Shown here in pieces: positions 1-7,217 of a stretch of 13,416 nucleotides of DNA. The notes under the pieces are model-generated. The model searched no databases. It was given only the letters and a program-made list of their open reading frames with translations, and was not told the DNA's origin. The stretch comes from Bacteriovoracaceae bacterium UBA4573 (GTDB taxonomy: Bacteria; Bdellovibrionota; UBA1018; UBA923), in contig DGKJ01000118.1 in NCBI GenBank assembly GCA_002387735.1, positions 1-13,416 on the forward strand, read 5' to 3'. Both the position numbers and the translations under genes were made by a program. The stretch's first letter is position 1; every line of letters starts with the position of its first letter.

Positions 1-97
1 GCTTGAGTCCGCTCGCAACGCCAAAGAAGCATCTGAAATTGTGACTCCCGCCGAAGACGAAGGTTCAGAAGACGAACTCTACGAAGGCGACGAATAG
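1..97 (+). CDS. C-terminal tail of an unidentified protein (5' end outside window)
   Basis: Reading from base 2, an open frame of 31 codons runs to a TAG stop at 95-97. The translated tail is strongly acidic: it ends SEDELYEGDE and has about a dozen Glu/Asp residues in its last 20 positions. No domain is visible in so short a piece. Acidic, low-complexity C-termini occur on many unrelated cytoplasmic proteins, so I do not assign a function. Downstream is a T-rich stretch and then a 76-base gap before the next gene, so this gene probably ends its own transcription unit here. The frame is supported by the absence of stops and the sensible stop/terminator position, not by homology. Confidence 0.6.
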   Translation, partial: LESARNAKEASEIVTPAEDEGSEDELYEGDE

Positions 98-108
98 CGT
101 CTTTTTTT
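89..108 (+). terminator. Weak possible intrinsic terminator overlapping the stop codon
   Basis: A 4-bp stem, GACG (89-92) with CGTC (98-101), encloses the stop codon and is followed by seven T residues (102-108). The T-run is good but the stem is short, so this is only a candidate end for the upstream gene. Confidence 0.3.
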
Positions 109-112
109 GTTA

Positions 113-141
113 TTGCCAAAACCAGCCCAAACTCATTTGAT
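113..141 (+). promoter_or_regulatory. Candidate sigma70-type promoter for the metalloprotease/dehydrogenase unit
   Basis: TTGCCA (113-118, five of six matches to the -35 consensus) is followed after 17 bases by TTTGAT (136-141, four of six matches to the -10 consensus). It sits in the only intergenic gap upstream of the gene at 174 and would leave a leader of about 25 bases carrying the AGGGGG ribosome site. The -10 box is poor, so this is tentative. Confidence 0.25.
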
Positions 142-173
142 AGCCTCTTTCAGGTTAGCTTAGGGGGAACTAC

Positions 174-1430
174 GTGTATTTTTATGGCGCCCGCTGCAGG
201 CAAACGCAGTGGCCTATGGTTTCGTTTTATATTTGGACACTCGTGTGCGTGTTGAGTTCTGTTGCGTGGGCCGAGTTGCCGGAATCGAACCCTTTTCAAA
301 ATACTGCTCAGTGGGTGAATCGAATTGATTCAACCGTCACGCCAATTTCAGTCTATTACGCGTCAGATACGGTGCCAGAAAATTCTGTTCAAGAAAATGG
401 AGAATCCGTGCGAGAAACCGCCCAACGCACGTTGAGTTTGCTTGAAACGGCATGGGACCTATCTGCCAAAATGGGTTTTGCCAAACCCGTGGCTTACAAC
501 CCAATTGATCCCAATAGATTTGCCGGGTTCCTGGTAGCAGGGAACGAAATGGGTGTAGAGGCTGGTAATCCCCTTGAGATCGATGGCGGTTTTTTAATCT
601 GGCCTTCGTATATGTCGATTGCACCATGGGGAATTTACGCGGGTGAGCGATTTGCATCGACCATTGTTCACGAATTTCATCACGCCGTTCAAGCGGTGTA
701 TGACTGGGAAGAACCTGGAAGTATTTACGAGATGAGTTCTAATTATGTTCAAGAACTGTTTTTCCCTGGAGAAAATGCCGACGCCGCCATTGAGATTGCA
801 GACTTTCAGGCTCGCCCGGAATGGGCGCCCCACTATTACGATGATTACAAAACTTACTTCATGTACGGAAGCTGGTTGTATCTTAAGTTTTTAGAGTTGC
901 GGTATTTTGAAGGCAAAGCGGATTTTTTAGTGAAGTTGTGGGAAGCGACGGCACCAATTCCGGGAGATCGAAACCCGATTTGGGTAGAGGCGATCGAAAC
1001 CCTCTTGCCGAAAGGTGTTACTTACGCCGATTCGATCGCGGCATTTGCTCGCTGGCGAACTTGGCTTGAACCACAAGCTCGCAAAGACGCTCGGCGAATC
1101 GGAAAATCGGTCCTCCAGTCTCAAGTGGTTCCCCCGCCACGGATTCATTATCGGTTCGCGGTGACCGGGCGCCGCCAATCGCTCGAAAGCGCGGGCATGC
1201 AACTATTTGGATCTCATTACATCGAACTTCAATGCAAAACGAGCTGCAAGGGCGCCCAGGTTTTAGTGGAGTTTTTAAATAGCGACGCGGCACAAACAGT
1301 TTATTGGAAGATGCAGCGCATCAATCAGACCAAAAGTTCAGCGATTGTGGTGGTCACACCTTTACCTAAAAAGTCGGCTTTCGACATTGCCAACGACAGT
1401 CTGATTCCCTATCGCATTACGGTGAGGTAA
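174..1430 (+). CDS. Exported HExxH zinc-metalloprotease-like protein
   Basis: The gene encodes a predicted secreted protein of 418 residues with the gluzincin-type zinc motif HEFHH at residues 166-170, inside TIVHEFHHAVQ. Two histidines and the Glu would be zinc ligands and catalytic base. Glu186 or Glu194, about 20-28 residues downstream, is a plausible third ligand. The HEF-HAVQ signature, the later YGSWLYLKFLE stretch (231-241) and a C-terminal beta-rich region resemble the putative exported metalloproteases of the myxobacterial MXAN_6640 type. That comparison is from memory and has not been tested. The N-terminus has a hydrophobic Sec signal (about 16-33) ending AWA before ELPE. I use GTG at 174 because AGGGGG (162-167) lies six bases upstream. 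ATG at 216 would shorten the N-region and leave it without positive charge. Cys354 and Cys358 could form a small disulfide loop. The next gene starts 27 bases later, so the two are probably co-transcribed. Substrate unknown. Confidence 0.8.
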   Translation: MYFYGARCRQTQWPMVSFYIWTLVCVLSSVAWAELPESNPFQNTAQWVNRIDSTVTPISVYYASDTVPENSVQENGESVRETAQRTLSLLETAWDLSAKMGFAKPVAYNPIDPNRFAGFLVAGNEMGVEAGNPLEIDGGFLIWPSYMSIAPWGIYAGERFASTIVHEFHHAVQAVYDWEEPGSIYEMSSNYVQELFFPGENADAAIEIADFQARPEWAPHYYDDYKTYFMYGSWLYLKFLELRYFEGKADFLVKLWEATAPIPGDRNPIWVEAIETLLPKGVTYADSIAAFARWRTWLEPQARKDARRIGKSVLQSQVVPPPRIHYRFAVTGRRQSLESAGMQLFGSHYIELQCKTSCKGAQVLVEFLNSDAAQTVYWKMQRINQTKSSAIVVVTPLPKKSAFDIANDSLIPYRITVR

Positions 1431-1457
1431 GGGTAGAGCCAACAAAAGAGGGGATAT

Positions 1458-3923
1458 ATGTTGAATTCGGAATTTCCAAAACACGCACGAGTTGTCGTAG
1501 TAGGCGGCGGGATCATCGGCTGTTCGGTGGCCTATCATCTGGCCGAGCTGGGCTGGAAAGACATCGTACTTGTTGAGCGCGATCGTTTAACATCGGGTAC
1601 CACCTGGCATGCCGCTGGGTTGATGGTGACGTTTGGATCGACCTCCGAAACTTCTACCGAGATTCGAAAATACACTCGGGAACTTTATAAAAAATTAGAA
1701 GCCGAAACCGGCCAGGCAACCGGTTTCAAAGATGTGGGTTTTGTACAGGTCGCGACCGATGCGGACCGACTCGAAGAATATCGCCGCGTTTCGGCATTCA
1801 ATCGTTGGTGTGGCGTGAACGTTCAGGAAGTTTCACCCTCACAGGTTAAGGAACTTTTTCCGCTCGCGCGCGTCGACGACGTGTTGGCTGGTTTTTACGT
1901 CAAAGAAGACGGTCGAATTAATCCGGTCGATGTGACAATGGCCATCGCCAAGGCTGCCCGTATGCGGGGAGTAAAAATTTTCGAAGAAACTGCAGCCACC
2001 GGAATTCTGAAAAAGAAAAACTATGTTACCGGAGTGCGTACGACTCGAGGCGATATTCAGGCTGAATATGTTGTGAACTGTGCGGGCATGTGGTCGCGCC
2101 AGTTTGGTGATCTCGCGGGGGTAAACGTTCCGGCGCAAGCTGCGGAGCACTACTATTTAATTACCGAAGAATTCGAAGGCATGACTCCTAATCTTCCTAT
2201 TCTAGAAGACCCGTCTTCGTATGGTTATTTTCGTGAAGAAGTTGGTGGGCTCATGATCGGGCTTTTCGAGCCCGTTTGTGCACCATGGAAAATTGAGGGT
2301 GTGCCTCAAGATTTTTCATTCGGAGAAATCGAACCCGATTGGGATCGCATGGGGCCTTACTTAGAAAAAGCTATGAATCGCATTCCGATTTCTATGAAAG
2401 TCGGTATTCGAAAATTTTTCTGTGGTCCTGAAAGCTTTACGCCGGACTTGCGGCCCATCGTCGGAGAAGCCCCAGAGTTACAAAACTATTTCGTAGCCGC
2501 GGGGTTGAATTCTGTGGGTATTCTTACGGCAGGCGGAATTGGTCGTGTGCTAGCCCACTGGATGGACACTGGTGTGCCCGATGTCGACGTGACTGGGATT
2601 AACATTGATCGTTTGACGAAATATCAATCGAATCCCCAGTATCGGCGCGAACGTACGGTGGAGTCGCTTGGCATGGTGTATCGTTGCCACTATCCGACCA
2701 TGTCGTACCAAACGGCGCGCGGAGCGAAGAAGTCGCCGTTTCATGATAGGCTCGCCGCTGCTGGCGCTTATTTCAAAGACGTGAGCGGCTGGGAAGGCGC
2801 GGATTGGTACGCACCAAAGGGCCATGAACCGAAAGTCGAAAAACTTTCGTGGGGCCGTCAAAATTGGTTCAATTGGTGGAAAGAAGAACATCAAGCGGCT
2901 CGCGAAGGCGTGATCGTGATGGACATGTCGTTTATGTGTAAATTTCTGGTCCAAGGTCGCGACGCCGGCCGAGTGTTAAATCAGATTTCAGCAAATAACG
3001 TAGACGGCCCGAGTGAGACCATCACTTATACCCAGTGGTTGAACCGCGAGGGTAAACTTGAGGGCGATCTCACGGTTGCGAAGTTAAGCGATGATCGCTT
3101 CATGGTCGTGGTCACCGACACCATGCTTCGCCACGCGGAAACTTGGATGAAACGCAACATTCCAAGCGACGCATACGCGTCGGTAACCGACGTGACAGGT
3201 GCCTACGGCCAACTGAACATTCAAGGCCCGCGGTCTCGTGAATTATTGCAGTCTTTAACGACGGCCGATCTTTCGAACGAAGCGTTTCCATTCCGAACCG
3301 CACGTGAAATCGACATCGGTTACGCGCGGGTGCTGTGTGTGCGAATCACGTATTTGGGGGAACTCGGGTATGAGCTTTACATTCCATCGGAGCAAGCCAC
3401 CCACGTTTATGATCGCATCGTAGAAGCGGGCGGTTCGTATGGGTTGCGGCACGCAGGACTCAAGGCGCTCGGAAGTTTGCGTATGGAGAAGGGATACCGC
3501 GACTATGGCCACGATATCGACAACACTGACGATCCGCTCGAGACCGGTCTCGGGTTTGCAGTGGATTTCAAAAAACCCGATGGGTTTATTGGACGCGAAG
3601 CGCTCGTAAAAAAGAAAGAAGCAGGCCTGGCTTCGCTCACGCGAAGGCTCGTGCAAGTGTTGATTAAAGACCCGGAGCCGATGATGTTTCACGCTGAGAT
3701 CGTGCGGCGAAATGGCCGCGCCGTCGGTTATGTAAGATCAGCTTCTTACGGGCACACGTTAGGTGGAGCAGTGGGTTTGGCCATGATTGAGGCCGGTGAA
3801 CCCATGGACGCAAACTACATTGCAAGCGGCACCTGGGAAGTGGAAATTGCCAACAAACTCTGGCCTGCGACTGTTTCGTTGCGACCGCTATACGATCCGG
3901 AGATGAAGAAAATTAAAGCCTAA
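1458..3923 (+). CDS. FAD-dependent sarcosine/dimethylglycine dehydrogenase-like protein with GcvT domain
   Basis: This 821-residue protein has the full layout of the sarcosine/dimethylglycine dehydrogenase family: an N-terminal DAO-type FAD oxidoreductase (about 10-385), a linker domain (about 388-445), a GcvT aminomethyltransferase-like folate domain (about 448-715) and a GcvT C-terminal barrel (about 725-812). Visible motifs are the dinucleotide fold VVVGGGIIG (13-21) with the ribose-binding Glu40, and SGTTWHAAGL (46-55). In dimethylglycine and sarcosine dehydrogenases the His of WHAAGL carries covalently bound FAD, so His51 is the likely attachment site. The folate domain shows TYLGELGYEL (631-640) and RMEKGYRDYGHD (675-686). 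Family members oxidatively N-demethylate glycine derivatives, transfer the one-carbon unit to tetrahydrofolate and pass electrons to an electron-transfer flavoprotein. The exact substrate cannot be told from sequence. No signal peptide is present, so it is probably cytoplasmic. Start: GAGGGG (1448-1453) is four bases before ATG. No glycine-cleavage or ETF genes are adjacent. Confidence 0.9.
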   Translation: MLNSEFPKHARVVVVGGGIIGCSVAYHLAELGWKDIVLVERDRLTSGTTWHAAGLMVTFGSTSETSTEIRKYTRELYKKLEAETGQATGFKDVGFVQVATDADRLEEYRRVSAFNRWCGVNVQEVSPSQVKELFPLARVDDVLAGFYVKEDGRINPVDVTMAIAKAARMRGVKIFEETAATGILKKKNYVTGVRTTRGDIQAEYVVNCAGMWSRQFGDLAGVNVPAQAAEHYYLITEEFEGMTPNLPILEDPSSYGYFREEVGGLMIGLFEPVCAPWKIEGVPQDFSFGEIEPDWDRMGPYLEKAMNRIPISMKVGIRKFFCGPESFTPDLRPIVGEAPELQNYFVAAGLNSVGILTAGGIGRVLAHWMDTGVPDVDVTGINIDRLTKYQSNPQYRRERTVESLGMVYRCHYPTMSYQTARGAKKSPFHDRLAAAGAYFKDVSGWEGADWYAPKGHEPKVEKLSWGRQNWFNWWKEEHQAAREGVIVMDMSFMCKFLVQGRDAGRVLNQISANNVDGPSETITYTQWLNREGKLEGDLTVAKLSDDRFMVVVTDTMLRHAETWMKRNIPSDAYASVTDVTGAYGQLNIQGPRSRELLQSLTTADLSNEAFPFRTAREIDIGYARVLCVRITYLGELGYELYIPSEQATHVYDRIVEAGGSYGLRHAGLKALGSLRMEKGYRDYGHDIDNTDDPLETGLGFAVDFKKPDGFIGREALVKKKEAGLASLTRRLVQVLIKDPEPMMFHAEIVRRNGRAVGYVRSASYGHTLGGAVGLAMIEAGEPMDANYIASGTWEVEIANKLWPATVSLRPLYDPEMKKIKA

Positions 3924-3986
3924 GATTTCTTGAACGATTCTTTGTTTAATCCATGAATACGAGGGCTTGTAGAATACGTTGACGCA

Positions 3987-4015
3987 TTGCGTTTTAAGGT
4001 GTTTTTCCATATAAT
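3987..4015 (+). promoter_or_regulatory. Promoter with perfect TATAAT, placed for leaderless transcription
   Basis: TATAAT (4010-4015) is a perfect -10 hexamer. Seventeen bases upstream is TTGCGT (3987-3992), a partial -35; a better TTGACG (3979-3984) is 25 bases away, too far for the same promoter. The expected transcription start, seven to eight bases beyond the -10 box, falls on or beside the A of ATG 4023, and there is no ribosome site before that ATG. Confidence 0.55.
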
Positions 4016-4022
4016 GCCCGAC

Positions 4023-4901
4023 ATGTTTAGTTTACGGATTTTTGCCGCGTTTCTCTTTGTTTGCTGGCCCTTGGGTTCCTTCAGTGAAGAGCTCCCCTGC
4101 AAGAGTCACGAGCTCGGTTGTGATGAAAAGTTTTTTTCTCACTACCAAGCGTTGAACGGGGCGCTTGATGCTGCTATTTCAGCTAATCCTGCTTTGGTCG
4201 AAGAGTTGGGTGAAGAAGTTGAAACCGCCTACCATTCAGTGTGGCTGCAGCGTTTTGAGAGTGGTGCGATTTTTCACATTTCCCAAAGAGTACCTTTTGG
4301 CGCAGTAAAACTTGAATCCCATGAAGGCGGCAATTTTATTTTGGAACAATCGAGCAACCAGTTTCTGTTCCATTGGCGCCCACCAGTGCCGGGAATCTAC
4401 GACGTCGATTTATTAACTGCGATCATGAAGTACTACCCGCGGGACCCCGACCTGTTTTTAAATTGGTCGATCGGGCACACTCTGTCGGAAACAGAGATCG
4501 CAGATTTTTTTCGGCCGCACACTGAAAGTTCGCCCAGAAACATCAGCGGTGGTCTCGCTACGTTGTATGCCATGTATCGCTTAGACCAATATCTTGGTAG
4601 ACCACTTGAACAACAGTTCACACGCGTCGTATTGCGACGCAATTACAAGGCAGGCTACGTCCTCGTAGGTTTGCCGGATCCGGCGGCTTCTGCATTAGCT
4701 GGCGATGCTACCGAAGCATTGGCAGAGGACGTGAACCACCTGTACATTTTTAAAATCGAACGAGAACCCATAGGTAGTACCGACACCGATCGCTACGGCG
4801 GTGGAAAAAAATTTCGCGCGGGCAGCTGGAAGACCGCAAAAATTGATCTGGGTGAGGACGAAAAGAATTTTCGTCCGAAGCGCGGATTATTTAGCGAATA
4901 G
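4023..4901 (+). CDS. Unrecognised exported protein
   Basis: From ATG 4023 the product has 292 residues and a classical Sec signal: MFSLR, a hydrophobic core to about residue 19, and probable cleavage near SFS before EELPC. I recognise no family. The mature protein starts with a Cys pair (Cys26, Cys33) and is otherwise a mixed-charge globular sequence. It has a predicted helix-rich middle (about 120-180) and a polar, basic C-terminus containing GGGKKFRAG. The frame is open back to TTG 3987 and also contains ATG 4014, but those starts sit upstream of, or inside, the TATAAT box at 4010-4015. Only ATG 4023 gives a clean signal peptide. No purine-rich ribosome site precedes any of the three, consistent with a leaderless message. 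The next gene, also exported, begins 24 bases downstream with a good ribosome site, suggesting a two-gene operon closed by the terminator at 5538-5561. A periplasmic or secreted location is inferred. Confidence 0.7.
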   Translation: MFSLRIFAAFLFVCWPLGSFSEELPCKSHELGCDEKFFSHYQALNGALDAAISANPALVEELGEEVETAYHSVWLQRFESGAIFHISQRVPFGAVKLESHEGGNFILEQSSNQFLFHWRPPVPGIYDVDLLTAIMKYYPRDPDLFLNWSIGHTLSETEIADFFRPHTESSPRNISGGLATLYAMYRLDQYLGRPLEQQFTRVVLRRNYKAGYVLVGLPDPAASALAGDATEALAEDVNHLYIFKIEREPIGSTDTDRYGGGKKFRAGSWKTAKIDLGEDEKNFRPKRGLFSE

Positions 4902-4925
4902 GTAAAAGAAAACTAGGAGTCGAAT

Positions 4926-5411
4926 GTGCTAAGAAATTTTGGTTTGTTAATGTTGGTTCTCGCTTCTAACGATCTCGTCTGGGCGTCGACCGCCATTCGC
5001 GATTATGAACCGATTGGAATCACCCAAGGGGGCGACCGTATACTAGAAACGGTGTTCGATGCGGGACAAGCTCGTAAAATATACGAGGGCTTGAAACTAG
5101 ATGAATCGCTCGACGACCCAGCTACAACCATGTGTCTTGCCGCAGAAGAGGAAAATGGTTGTATGAAGATCTCTGAAAAACGCATCGAAGGGGCTGCCCG
5201 TGTGAATTGCCTTCGGTTTCATTATCCATCACTACTCACTAAAGCTAACCGCGACTCATTCAATGAGATTTGGACTAAAGAATTTAAGTCAATTCCAGAG
5301 CAAGATGCCTTTTTGTGCGTGGTCGCAACGCGGTACCGTTCAAGCCAATTCAAAAAAAGAGCGGAAGAATATTTAAGGGTCGGTGGCGCAAAGTTCCTTC
5401 CCGCGGACTGA
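4926..5411 (+). CDS. Unrecognised small exported protein with four cysteines
   Basis: The gene encodes a 161-residue protein starting at GTG 4926, chosen because AGGAG (4915-4919) lies six bases upstream. An overlapping ATG at 4924 is in another frame. The N-terminus is a short Sec signal (MLRNFG, then a hydrophobic run) with likely cleavage at VWA before STAI (residues 20/21). The mature part has four cysteines (70, 79, 95, 131), which could form two disulfides in the periplasm, and ends in a basic helix-like segment (about 137-152). I recognise no family. It lies 24 bases after another exported protein and probably shares its transcript and cellular compartment. The terminator at 5538-5561 is the first strong stop signal downstream, leaving a 3' UTR of about 125 bases. 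It may equally be a lineage-specific envelope protein. Confidence 0.7.
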   Translation: MLRNFGLLMLVLASNDLVWASTAIRDYEPIGITQGGDRILETVFDAGQARKIYEGLKLDESLDDPATTMCLAAEEENGCMKISEKRIEGAARVNCLRFHYPSLLTKANRDSFNEIWTKEFKSIPEQDAFLCVVATRYRSSQFKKRAEEYLRVGGAKFLPAD

Positions 5412-5416
5412 GCGCT

Positions 5417-5611
5417 TTAAGTCGAACGTCGCGAATTGCGACTGCGACCGGCCGTTTGTTTGGGTCCGTAGGCCCATTTGTCTTTTTTAGCTCGACGTCC
5501 CAGGTGAGCCCCCGTGTGTTGGGGCTTAACAAGGCCGATCCAAGACACACTTGGATTTTTTGCCAATGGCTCAGTTTTTTCGAGAATTAACTCTTTAGTT
5601 TTTTTGCCCAT
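5417..5611 (-). CDS. Possible small basic protein (64 residues), uncertain
   Basis: An ATG-initiated minus-strand frame starts inside the last 25 bases of the FMN reductase gene and runs through the intergenic gap. The product is rich in Lys, Arg and Gly, with the stretch GRRAKKDKWAYGPKQ near its C-terminal half and SRNSRRST at its end, like a small nucleic-acid-binding or ribosome-associated peptide. In favour: it fills an otherwise empty gap and runs in the same direction as the gene before it. Against: it has no good ribosome site, no recognised family, and its middle coincides with the opposite-strand terminator at 5538-5561. I keep it as a low-confidence candidate only. Confidence 0.22.
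   Translation of the reverse strand: MGKKTKELILEKTEPLAKNPSVSWIGLVKPQHTGAHLGRRAKKDKWAYGPKQTAGRSRNSRRST
5538..5561 (+). terminator. Intrinsic terminator of the two-gene exported-protein unit
   Basis: ATCCAAG (5538-5544) and CTTGGAT (5550-5556) form a perfect 7-bp stem around the loop ACACA. The T-run 5556-5561 follows, sharing its first T with the stem. Read on the minus strand it has no trailing U-run, so it serves plus-strand transcription. Confidence 0.8.
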
Positions 5612-6132
5612 CCCAAAAATTCCGTGAGTAGTTCTTTGAGTTCGATTGTTTTCTTTTCGTCTTTAAATTGTTCTCCCGAACAGGCCTCATGTGCCCGACC
5701 GAGCGAAAAGTAAGTTGGGTAAACGTAACTACCGAGTCCGTCGAACGGTACGCGAGTGTGGCTAAAGGCTCGCATGCCCCCCAATCCGCCAGGAGAAGCA
5801 CTCATTAATAATACCGGTTTTTCTTCCCAAGGTACTGGGCGTAAGCGGGAAACCCAATCAATTGTGTTTTTAAGCGGGCTGGCGATACTGCCGTTGTATT
5901 CCGGAGAGGCTACAATCAAGGCATCGGCGCTGGTAACTAATGCGCCGAAAGTCTGGATCTCCTGAGGGATCCCTTTAGCTTCGATATCGCCGTCGTAAAG
6001 CGGCCAACGAAGCTGAGCGGCTTCGATCAATGTGGTTTCCACCCCACTCGGCAAAAGACGCCGAGCAGTGGCCAGCAATTGGGCGTTGAACGACTCTTTT
6101 CGAAGCGATCCTGGTAGAAGTAGAACTTTCAT
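5587..6132 (-). CDS. NAD(P)H-dependent FMN reductase (flavodoxin-like fold)
   Basis: This 181-residue cytoplasmic protein is a full-length member of the NADPH-dependent FMN reductase family (ChrR/azoreductase-like). The phosphate-binding loop PGSLRKESFN (7-16) binds the FMN phosphate. SPEYNGSIASPLKN (about 95-108) is the family signature around the isoalloxazine ring and dimer interface. SASPGGLGGMRA (about 131-142) forms the third flavin-contacting loop. Members reduce free or bound FMN, quinones, azo dyes or chromate with NAD(P)H; the natural substrate cannot be deduced here. No signal peptide or membrane segment is present. The start is ATG 6132 (minus strand), with GAGGG (complement of 6141-6145) eight bases upstream. 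It is divergently oriented to the cupredoxin-like gene at 6213 across an 80-base gap and convergent with the exported-protein unit ending at 5411. It is probably monocistronic unless the uncertain small frame downstream is real. Confidence 0.92.
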   Translation of the reverse strand: MKVLLLPGSLRKESFNAQLLATARRLLPSGVETTLIEAAQLRWPLYDGDIEAKGIPQEIQTFGALVTSADALIVASPEYNGSIASPLKNTIDWVSRLRPVPWEEKPVLLMSASPGGLGGMRAFSHTRVPFDGLGSYVYPTYFSLGRAHEACSGEQFKDEKKTIELKELLTEFLGWAKKLKS

Positions 6133-6212
6133 CTTTATGACCCTCGGTTGTTTTTGCCACCTATAACAAAAATTTAGGCGCTTGCCGATAGGCTCTTGGG
6201 AGCAAGTAGGTT
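6133..6212. promoter_or_regulatory. Divergent intergenic region with probable promoters for both flanking genes
   Basis: This 80-base gap must drive both the FMN reductase (minus) and the cupredoxin-like gene (plus). On plus, TATAAC (6162-6167) resembles a -10 box but has no convincing -35. On minus, the overlapping TGTTATAGG reads as a possible extended -10. GCTC (6192-6195) can pair with GAGC (6200-6203), and that stem overlaps the GGGAG (6198-6202) likely used as ribosome site for ATG 6213. None of these assignments is strong. Confidence 0.3.
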
Positions 6213-7214
6213 ATGGGTACAAGATCACGTCAATTATGGATGATTTTCGGAATTCTCTTTGCCGGCATGTGCTTGGTGAGGGTGTTAAGCGTTTCCGCCG
6301 AAGAAGATATTGAAGAAATTTACGCCAACGAACACCGCGGATCGGCGGCGTATGATGATGAAGACACCAGCGAGCGCGACGAGATTTTCGAGTCCCAACG
6401 CGCAGAGATTCGGCTATCGCGGCCGGCTGAGGCCGCCTCGCGTATTGCAGTCGATGAGGAGCAGCCCCTTGTTCCAGGTGTTCAAGAACTTTGGGCTCGC
6501 GAACAACAAACAAATCCCAATCAAGCCGTGGCTAAGCTAACAGTGCCCAACAAAAATGGACCCGGAATTGGGCGCCACGTCGAAGCTTCGCGTGGGCTGG
6601 CAAGTTTACCGCCGAACTCCGACGGCAATCGAGAGGCGAGCCCGGACTATTCAGCTCGTGATACCGAAAGACACCAAAATGAAGTCTACTCGAGTCATCA
6701 GGGCAACTCGGCAACACCACTTGCATCGAGTGCGATGGAACCGCGTGGTCTCGCTTTAAACGTACAGAGCATTCCAATTGATCATCGAGCAGAACAACCT
6801 TTGCCCGACGTCGTGAATCGCGGCGGCGTGCAGGAGGTAAGTGTGATCGTAAGTGACTACGGTTTTTTTCCAAATCGGGTGCCAGTAATTGCAGGCGTAC
6901 CGGTTAAAATATTTTTGGCTACTACCACCAAGCAGACTTCATGTTTCATGCTCGACGAATTTGGCGTGAAAAAAGGTATTTCTCCCGGGAAAGTTGATGA
7001 AGTGGTGTTCGTGCCTACTGGCACGGGTCGCGTGCGTTTTTACTGCCCAATGAAATCAATCGAAGGTTGGTTGGTCGTGAAAGAGGCCCCTAGCGACGCC
7101 AACCGAGGCTTGGCTGCGAGCGCGATTAGTACAGCAGAGCTAGAGCCGATAGATCAACCCCAGTATAATACACCCAAGAACGCAGGTCGTTTGCGCGCTC
7201 TGATCGAGGACTAG
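6213..7214 (+). CDS. Exported protein with C-terminal cupredoxin-like domain
   Basis: The 333-residue product has three parts. A Sec signal (1-29, core about 8-20) ends SVSA before EED. A long, low-complexity, charged linker (about 30-205) follows, rich in Glu, Arg, Ser, Asn and Pro and probably disordered. Last is a compact beta-rich domain (about 207-290) with the pattern of EfeO-like/single-domain cupredoxins. Within it lie the strand VSVIVSDYGFFPNRVPV, then TSCFMLDEFG containing Cys244, then VFVPTGTGRVRFYCPMK containing Cys278 and Met280, and WLVVK. Cys244, Cys278 and Met280 occupy positions where this family binds copper, but the usual ligand histidines are missing, so copper binding is uncertain. 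A periplasmic copper-handling or electron-transfer role is inference. The lipobox is not convincing (Cys20 is preceded by Met), so I treat it as a soluble or signal-anchored protein. The next gene begins three bases after the stop, so they are very likely one operon. Confidence 0.75.
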   Translation: MGTRSRQLWMIFGILFAGMCLVRVLSVSAEEDIEEIYANEHRGSAAYDDEDTSERDEIFESQRAEIRLSRPAEAASRIAVDEEQPLVPGVQELWAREQQTNPNQAVAKLTVPNKNGPGIGRHVEASRGLASLPPNSDGNREASPDYSARDTERHQNEVYSSHQGNSATPLASSAMEPRGLALNVQSIPIDHRAEQPLPDVVNRGGVQEVSVIVSDYGFFPNRVPVIAGVPVKIFLATTTKQTSCFMLDEFGVKKGISPGKVDEVVFVPTGTGRVRFYCPMKSIEGWLVVKEAPSDANRGLAASAISTAELEPIDQPQYNTPKNAGRLRALIED

Positions 7215-7217
7215 TTC

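Noticed and set aside
2550..2954. 134-codon minus-strand frame opposite the dehydrogenase
   Set aside because: It is the antisense shadow of a strongly supported gene, with no ribosome site or recognisable product.
3979..4015. TTGACG and TATAAT read as one promoter
   Set aside because: The spacer is 25 bases, outside the workable range. The -35 partner is more likely the weaker TTGCGT 17 bases away.
5315..5590. Plus-strand frame overlapping the end of the 4926-5411 gene
   Set aside because: It reads through the terminator stem at 5538-5561 and has no ribosome site; the product looks random.
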